From NCBI GenBank assembly GCA_030631385.1, contig DAOVLG010000040.1:1-9920 (forward strand): DNA of 9,920 bases, in the 5' to 3' direction. The stretch comes from Candidatus Coatesiibacteriota bacterium (GTDB taxonomy: Bacteria; RBG-13-66-14). Of this stretch, positions 6,986-9,920 are shown piece after piece. Both the position numbers and the translations under genes were made by a program. The stretch's first letter is position 1. Every line of letters begins with the position of its first letter. The notes under the pieces are model-generated. The model worked only from the letters and a program-made list of their open reading frames with translations. It was not told the origin of the DNA and ran no database searches.

Positions 6986-7867
6986 TTGATCGTCGGCTTC
7001 TTCTCCGATATCCACGCCAATCTCGACGCTCTGGTGATGGTGTTGGACCACCTCCGAAGCTTGGAGGTGGACGCGCTTTACTGCGGCGGGGACATCGTTG
7101 GATACGGGGCCAGCCCCAACGAATGTCTGCACATCGTTCGCTTCGCCAAGGGTGATAAGCGTGTGACCAGGAAGAGCATTCTCGAGATCCTCTCGACAAC
7201 CGATCTCCAGGAGCCGGAACGGCTCGTAAAATTCCTCGCCAAGACCACCACCGTGACGGGCAAGGGAAACCACGATCACGTGGCGATCACCCCGGGTGCC
7301 GAGTACCTCTTCAACTCCTTCGCCGCCCGGGCGATCCTCTGGACCCGGGAGGAGATCACCCCGGAGAACGTGGACTACATCGTAAAACTCCCCATGGCCA
7401 TAGACGCGGATGACGACGGCCGGCCGGTAAAGCACAAGAAAAGCAAGACCGTCCTTTTTCGCCTGGTGCATGCGAGCCCCCACGAGCCGGAGCGCTGGCA
7501 TTACCTGCTGAACCGGCGCGAGATAGAGCGGGCCTTCAACGCCCTCGACGTGGGCTTTTGTTTCATCGGGCACAGCCACCAGCCGGTTATCTTCGAGCAG
7601 CACGAGGACGGTTACGTCGAGGTGATCACCGAGGAGGAGCACGTTCCCAGCATCTTCCGACGCTACATCATCAACATGGGGAGCGTGGGCCAGTCCCGGG
7701 ACGGCAACCCCAAGAGCTGCTGCGCCACCCTCGAGTTCACCCCCGGTTTCCGCAACCTGATGATCCGGCTGCACCGGGTGTCCTACGACATCCCCCGGGC
7801 CGCCGAGCGGATCATCGCCGCCGGTCTGCCCGAGGAGCTGGGCGGACGGCTACTGCACGGGATCTGA
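6986..7867 (+). CDS. Calcineurin-like metallophosphoesterase
   Basis: The 293 residues carry the full two-metal phosphoesterase signature: Asp8-x-His10 (FSDIHANLDAL), GGDIVGYG at 34-41, GNHD at 94-97, His162 (VHASPH), and GHSH at 195-198, followed by NMGSVGQSRDGNP at 230-242. No signal peptide is seen, so it should be cytosolic. It resembles the bacterial YfcE/ApaH-like group that hydrolyses phosphodiesters, phosphomonoesters or dinucleotide polyphosphates; the substrate is not predictable. A stretch of roughly 28 extra residues lies between the second and third motifs (about 58-88, polar and charged). The start is TTG, with GAGGGG (6974-6979) about six bases before it and the expected family N terminus IVGFFSDIHAN right after. 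It is last in the run of plus-strand genes. The restriction gene begins 10 bases later but differs in base composition. Confidence 0.9.
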   Translation: MIVGFFSDIHANLDALVMVLDHLRSLEVDALYCGGDIVGYGASPNECLHIVRFAKGDKRVTRKSILEILSTTDLQEPERLVKFLAKTTTVTGKGNHDHVAITPGAEYLFNSFAARAILWTREEITPENVDYIVKLPMAIDADDDGRPVKHKKSKTVLFRLVHASPHEPERWHYLLNRREIERAFNALDVGFCFIGHSHQPVIFEQHEDGYVEVITEEEHVPSIFRRYIINMGSVGQSRDGNPKSCCATLEFTPGFRNLMIRLHRVSYDIPRAAERIIAAGLPEELGGRLLHGI

Positions 7868-7877
7868 TTAACGAATA

Positions 7878-8816
7878 ATGGATAACTTCAGACAATACCT
7901 GGAGGATATATCCAGCGCATACGAAAAGGGTGATGCAACGGAGCATACGTATAGGCCGTTTCTTAAAACGCTTGTAGAGTCAATTCAATCGGGTATTATC
8001 GCCACCAATGAGCCCAGCCACATCAAGGTCGGCGCGCCCGATTTCAATATCCGCAGTAACAAGCTCATCATCGGCCACATCGAGTGCAAGGACGTGGGCA
8101 AGGACCTTAGAGATGAATCAAAATCCGACCAGCTAAAACGCTACCGAGCCAACCTGCCCAACCTCATCCTCACCGACTACATTGATTTCATCTGGTTCCG
8201 TGAGGGAAAGGAGATTGATAAGTCACATTTAGCCCGCCGCGACTCGAAAGGCAAGTGGAAGCTCGATACGGACGAGTTGCCTAGACTTCAGCAACTACTT
8301 GATAACTTCCTTGCTGTAGAGCCTGAGAAAATAAAAGATTCAAAAGCGTTGGCCGAGGCGTTGGCCCGACCGGCCCGCATGATCCGCGATACCATCCGGG
8401 GGATATTCAAGCATGAGGAGGAAGAGGGGAAGTTACACAATCAATTGACAGCCTTCCAAGAAACCCTCCTGCCGGATTTAGAACCGGATGACTTCGCCGA
8501 TCTCTACGCCCAAACCATCGCCTACGGTCTCTTTGCCGCTCGGACAGAACTTGATCTACCGGCGAAGGATTTCACCTGGGAAACCGCCTTCTTCCACCTT
8601 CCGAAGGCCAATCCCTTTCTAAAATCATTATTTAGCAAGATGGTTGGGCCTGATGCCTGGAACCGCGCATCAAGCCTTGGATGGAGGAGCTGGCGCTCAT
8701 ACTGTCCCGCTCCGATATGTACGGCATCCTCGAGGATTTCGGGAAGAAGACCAAGCAGGAAGACCCGGTCGTCCACTTCTACGAGACCTTTATCGGGGCT
8801 TACGACCGGAAGATGA
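7878..8816 (+). CDS. Restriction-modification enzyme, N-terminal nuclease part, frameshifted
   Basis: The first 260 or so residues of this frame are the N-terminal part of a single-chain restriction-modification enzyme (type ISP/IIG-like). A PD-(D/E)XK nuclease core is visible: EHTYRP at 22-27, Asp55 in GAPDFN, and Glu69-Cys-Lys71 in GHIECKD, followed by DYIDFIWFREG at 100-110. A helical linker follows, up to NPFLKSLFSKMVGPD at 245-259. Beyond residue 260 the frame is nonsense, rich in Arg and Ser, and ends at 8816, because about one base is missing near 8655-8657; the true continuation lies in another frame (next entries). No strong ribosome site precedes the ATG. The 5' part uses more AAA, ATA and GAT codons than its neighbours and looks transferred. 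There is no helicase motif between nuclease and methylase in the visible part. Confidence 0.8.
   Translation: MDNFRQYLEDISSAYEKGDATEHTYRPFLKTLVESIQSGIIATNEPSHIKVGAPDFNIRSNKLIIGHIECKDVGKDLRDESKSDQLKRYRANLPNLILTDYIDFIWFREGKEIDKSHLARRDSKGKWKLDTDELPRLQQLLDNFLAVEPEKIKDSKALAEALARPARMIRDTIRGIFKHEEEEGKLHNQLTAFQETLLPDLEPDDFADLYAQTIAYGLFAARTELDLPAKDFTWETAFFHLPKANPFLKSLFSKMVGPDAWNRASSLGWRSWRSYCPAPICTASSRISGRRPSRKTRSSTSTRPLSGLTTGR
8652..8660 (+). other. Frameshift site: apparent one-base deletion
   Basis: Upstream, the frame reads ...MVGPD, ending with GAT at 8652-8654. Downstream, in the frame one base earlier, it reads LEPRIKPWMEELALI from CTG at 8657. Only two bases (GC, 8655-8656) lie between. Restoring one C (GATGCCCTGG instead of GATGCCTGG) joins them as MVGPDALEPRIKPW, which fits the family pattern in that position. 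The missing base would be in a short C run, where a slippage mutation or an assembly error is plausible. Confidence 0.75.
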
Positions 8817-9920
8817 AAAAGGCCAGAGGCGTCTACTACACGCCGCAGCCGGTTATCTCCTACATCGTCCGTTCGATAGACTATCTACTCAGGGAGCGGT
8901 TCGGAAAGAGGGACGGGCTGGCTGATAAGAACGTCTACATCCTCGACCCTGCCTGCGGCACCGGTTCATTTTTATTAGAGGTTCTCCGGCTCATCCGCGG
9001 GCGCATACCGCGTGCCGGATGGAGCGATTACGTCCGTAAATACCTGCTCCACCGGCTATTCGGCTTCGAGCTCTTGATGGCCCCCTACATCATCTCCCAT
9101 CTGAAGCTGGGGCTGTACCTGAAAGAGACCGGATTTGAATTCGATTCCAGGGAGCGCTTGGGGGTCTATCTGACCAACACACTCGAACCCGAGGTGGGGG
9201 AGCAGGAGCGGTGGTCCTTCGCCGGGGCGATTGCCGAGGAGGGCTGGCGCGCCCAGAAGGTCAAGCAGGAAGAGCCGATTATGGTGGTCCTCGGCAACCC
9301 GCCGTATTCCTATGAATCTGCGAATACAGGCGAATGGATAACTTCGTTGGTTCGTGACTATTATCAAGTTGATGGTCAGCCGCTTGGAGAGCGCAACCCG
9401 AGAGGACTTCAGGACGATTACGTAAAGTTCCTGCGCTTTTCTCAATGGCGGATCGAGCAGACCGGCCACGGCATTGTGGGGATGATTACCAACCACGGCT
9501 ATCTGGATAATCCGACCTTCCGGGGGATGCGTCAGCATTTGATGCAGGCTTTCAGCGAGATATACGTGCTCGATCTCCACGGCAACGCCAAGAAGAAGGA
9601 AGTCTGCCCCGACGGCTCCAAGGATGAGAATGTCTTCGACATCCAGCAGGGGGTGGCGATTGGGGTGTTTGTTAAAACGCCCTCACCTCTAACTCCTCTC
9701 CCAAAGGGAGAGGAGAACCGCTCCCTCTCCCCCCGGGAGAGGGTTGGGGTGAGGGTGAGCCATTCCGAGCTTTGGGGGCTGCGTAAAGCCAAGTATGCGA
9801 ACCTGACCGAGGCCGACATTGAAAACATCAAAAAGGAGAAGCTTAAACCCTCTACACCCTTTTATCTCTTCGTTCCGCAGGATACAAAGTTGCTGGGTGA
9901 ATATGAGATGGGTTGGAAGG
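8654..9920 (+). pseudogene. Restriction-modification enzyme, methyltransferase part (after frameshift; 3' end beyond window)
   Basis: This frame is open from 8654 to the window edge and continues the nuclease part above. Visible elements are: GILEDFG and DPVVHFYETF (8723-8794), GVYYTPQPVISYIVRS (8828-8875), SAM-binding motif I DPACGTGSF (8945-8971), HRLFGFELLMAPYIISHLKLGL (9050-9115), and catalytic motif IV NPPY (9296-9307), which marks an N6-adenine methyltransferase. DDYVKFLRFSQWRIE and GHGIVGMITNHGYLDNPTFRGMR follow, then DLHGNAKKKE. The target-recognition region lies mostly beyond the window. No ribosome site precedes the in-frame ATGs at 8681 or 8717, so independent translation is unlikely. 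If the deletion is real the enzyme is inactive as one chain; if it is a sequencing error the gene may be intact. It also carries an inserted palindromic repeat at 9680-9760. Confidence 0.83.
9680..9760. repeat. Nested palindromic dispersed repeat inserted in frame in the methyltransferase gene
   Basis: The outer arms are CCCTCACCTCTAAC (9680-9693) and GTTGGGGTGAGGG (9743-9755). Two inner hairpins follow in order: a 10-bp perfect stem CTCCTCTCCC / GGGAGAGGAG (9693-9702 and 9706-9715, loop AAA) and a 9-bp perfect stem CCCTCTCCC / GGGAGAGGG (9723-9731 and 9735-9743, loop CCC). As bounded here it is 81 bases, or 27 codons, and reads through without a stop as PSPLTPLPKG...SPRERVGVRVS. That peptide is the well-known conceptual translation of this repeat type in many bacterial genomes. 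It splits the family segment between GVAIGVFVKT and HSELWGLRKAKY. Confidence 0.88.

Noticed and set aside
6233..7774. 513-residue open frame on the minus strand, antisense to the second kinase-like gene and the phosphoesterase
   Set aside because: It spans two well-supported plus-strand genes and the gap between them, is rich in His, Asp and Glu without a family pattern, and has no ribosome site.
8654..8816. Programmed -1 ribosomal frameshift joining the two halves of the restriction enzyme
   Set aside because: I see no slippery X XXY YYZ heptamer in the nuclease frame within the region where both frames are open, and the conserved residues join best at GATGCCTGG, which is not a slip site. 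The A-run at 8816-8820 lies after the stop of the upstream frame.

Overview
This is a GC-rich bacterial chromosome segment of ordinary housekeeping and accessory genes, with no rRNA, tRNA, CRISPR array, transposase or phage gene visible. Several genes begin with TTG or GTG behind a Shine-Dalgarno sequence. Genes are tightly packed, and GC-rich hairpin repeats are scattered between and inside them. I cannot name the phylum from the sequence. The mix looks like an environmental, probably uncultured, bacterium.

Left part, minus strand (39-2194): a short operon reads leftwards from a divergent promoter region. It holds an uncharacterised lipoprotein gene and, 2 bases after it, cinA (NMN deamidase / competence-damage protein). 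CinA carries an extra block of about 32 residues in its C-terminal domain.

Middle part, plus strand (2325-7867): metG (methionyl-tRNA synthetase) is followed by a 109-base gap with two strong hairpins. Then comes a compact cluster: a divergent ketol-acid reductoisomerase (KARI, IlvC) homologue, two tandem paralogous membrane proteins of the dolichol/phytol kinase type (CTP-dependent prenol kinase family), and a calcineurin-like metallophosphoesterase. The KARI-like gene and the first membrane gene overlap by 4 bases. The KARI homologue has Gln where the family has a catalytic Lys and a metal-binding Glu. The first membrane paralogue has lost conserved motif residues that the second keeps. No branched-chain amino-acid gene is nearby. 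This cluster is the best candidate in the window for undescribed biochemistry, possibly NADPH-dependent lipid or prenol chemistry, but that function is inference only.

Right part (7878-9920, running off the window): a large single-chain restriction-modification enzyme with an N-terminal PD-(D/E)XK nuclease and an N6-adenine methyltransferase. Its 5' end looks less GC-biased than the neighbouring genes, which suggests transfer. The gene is broken by an apparent one-base deletion near 8655-8657. Further on it carries an in-frame 81-base nested palindrome of the widespread CCCTCACC...GGTGAGGG type. The window therefore shows two separate coding-sequence insertions, in cinA and in the restriction enzyme, plus one intergenic repeat.
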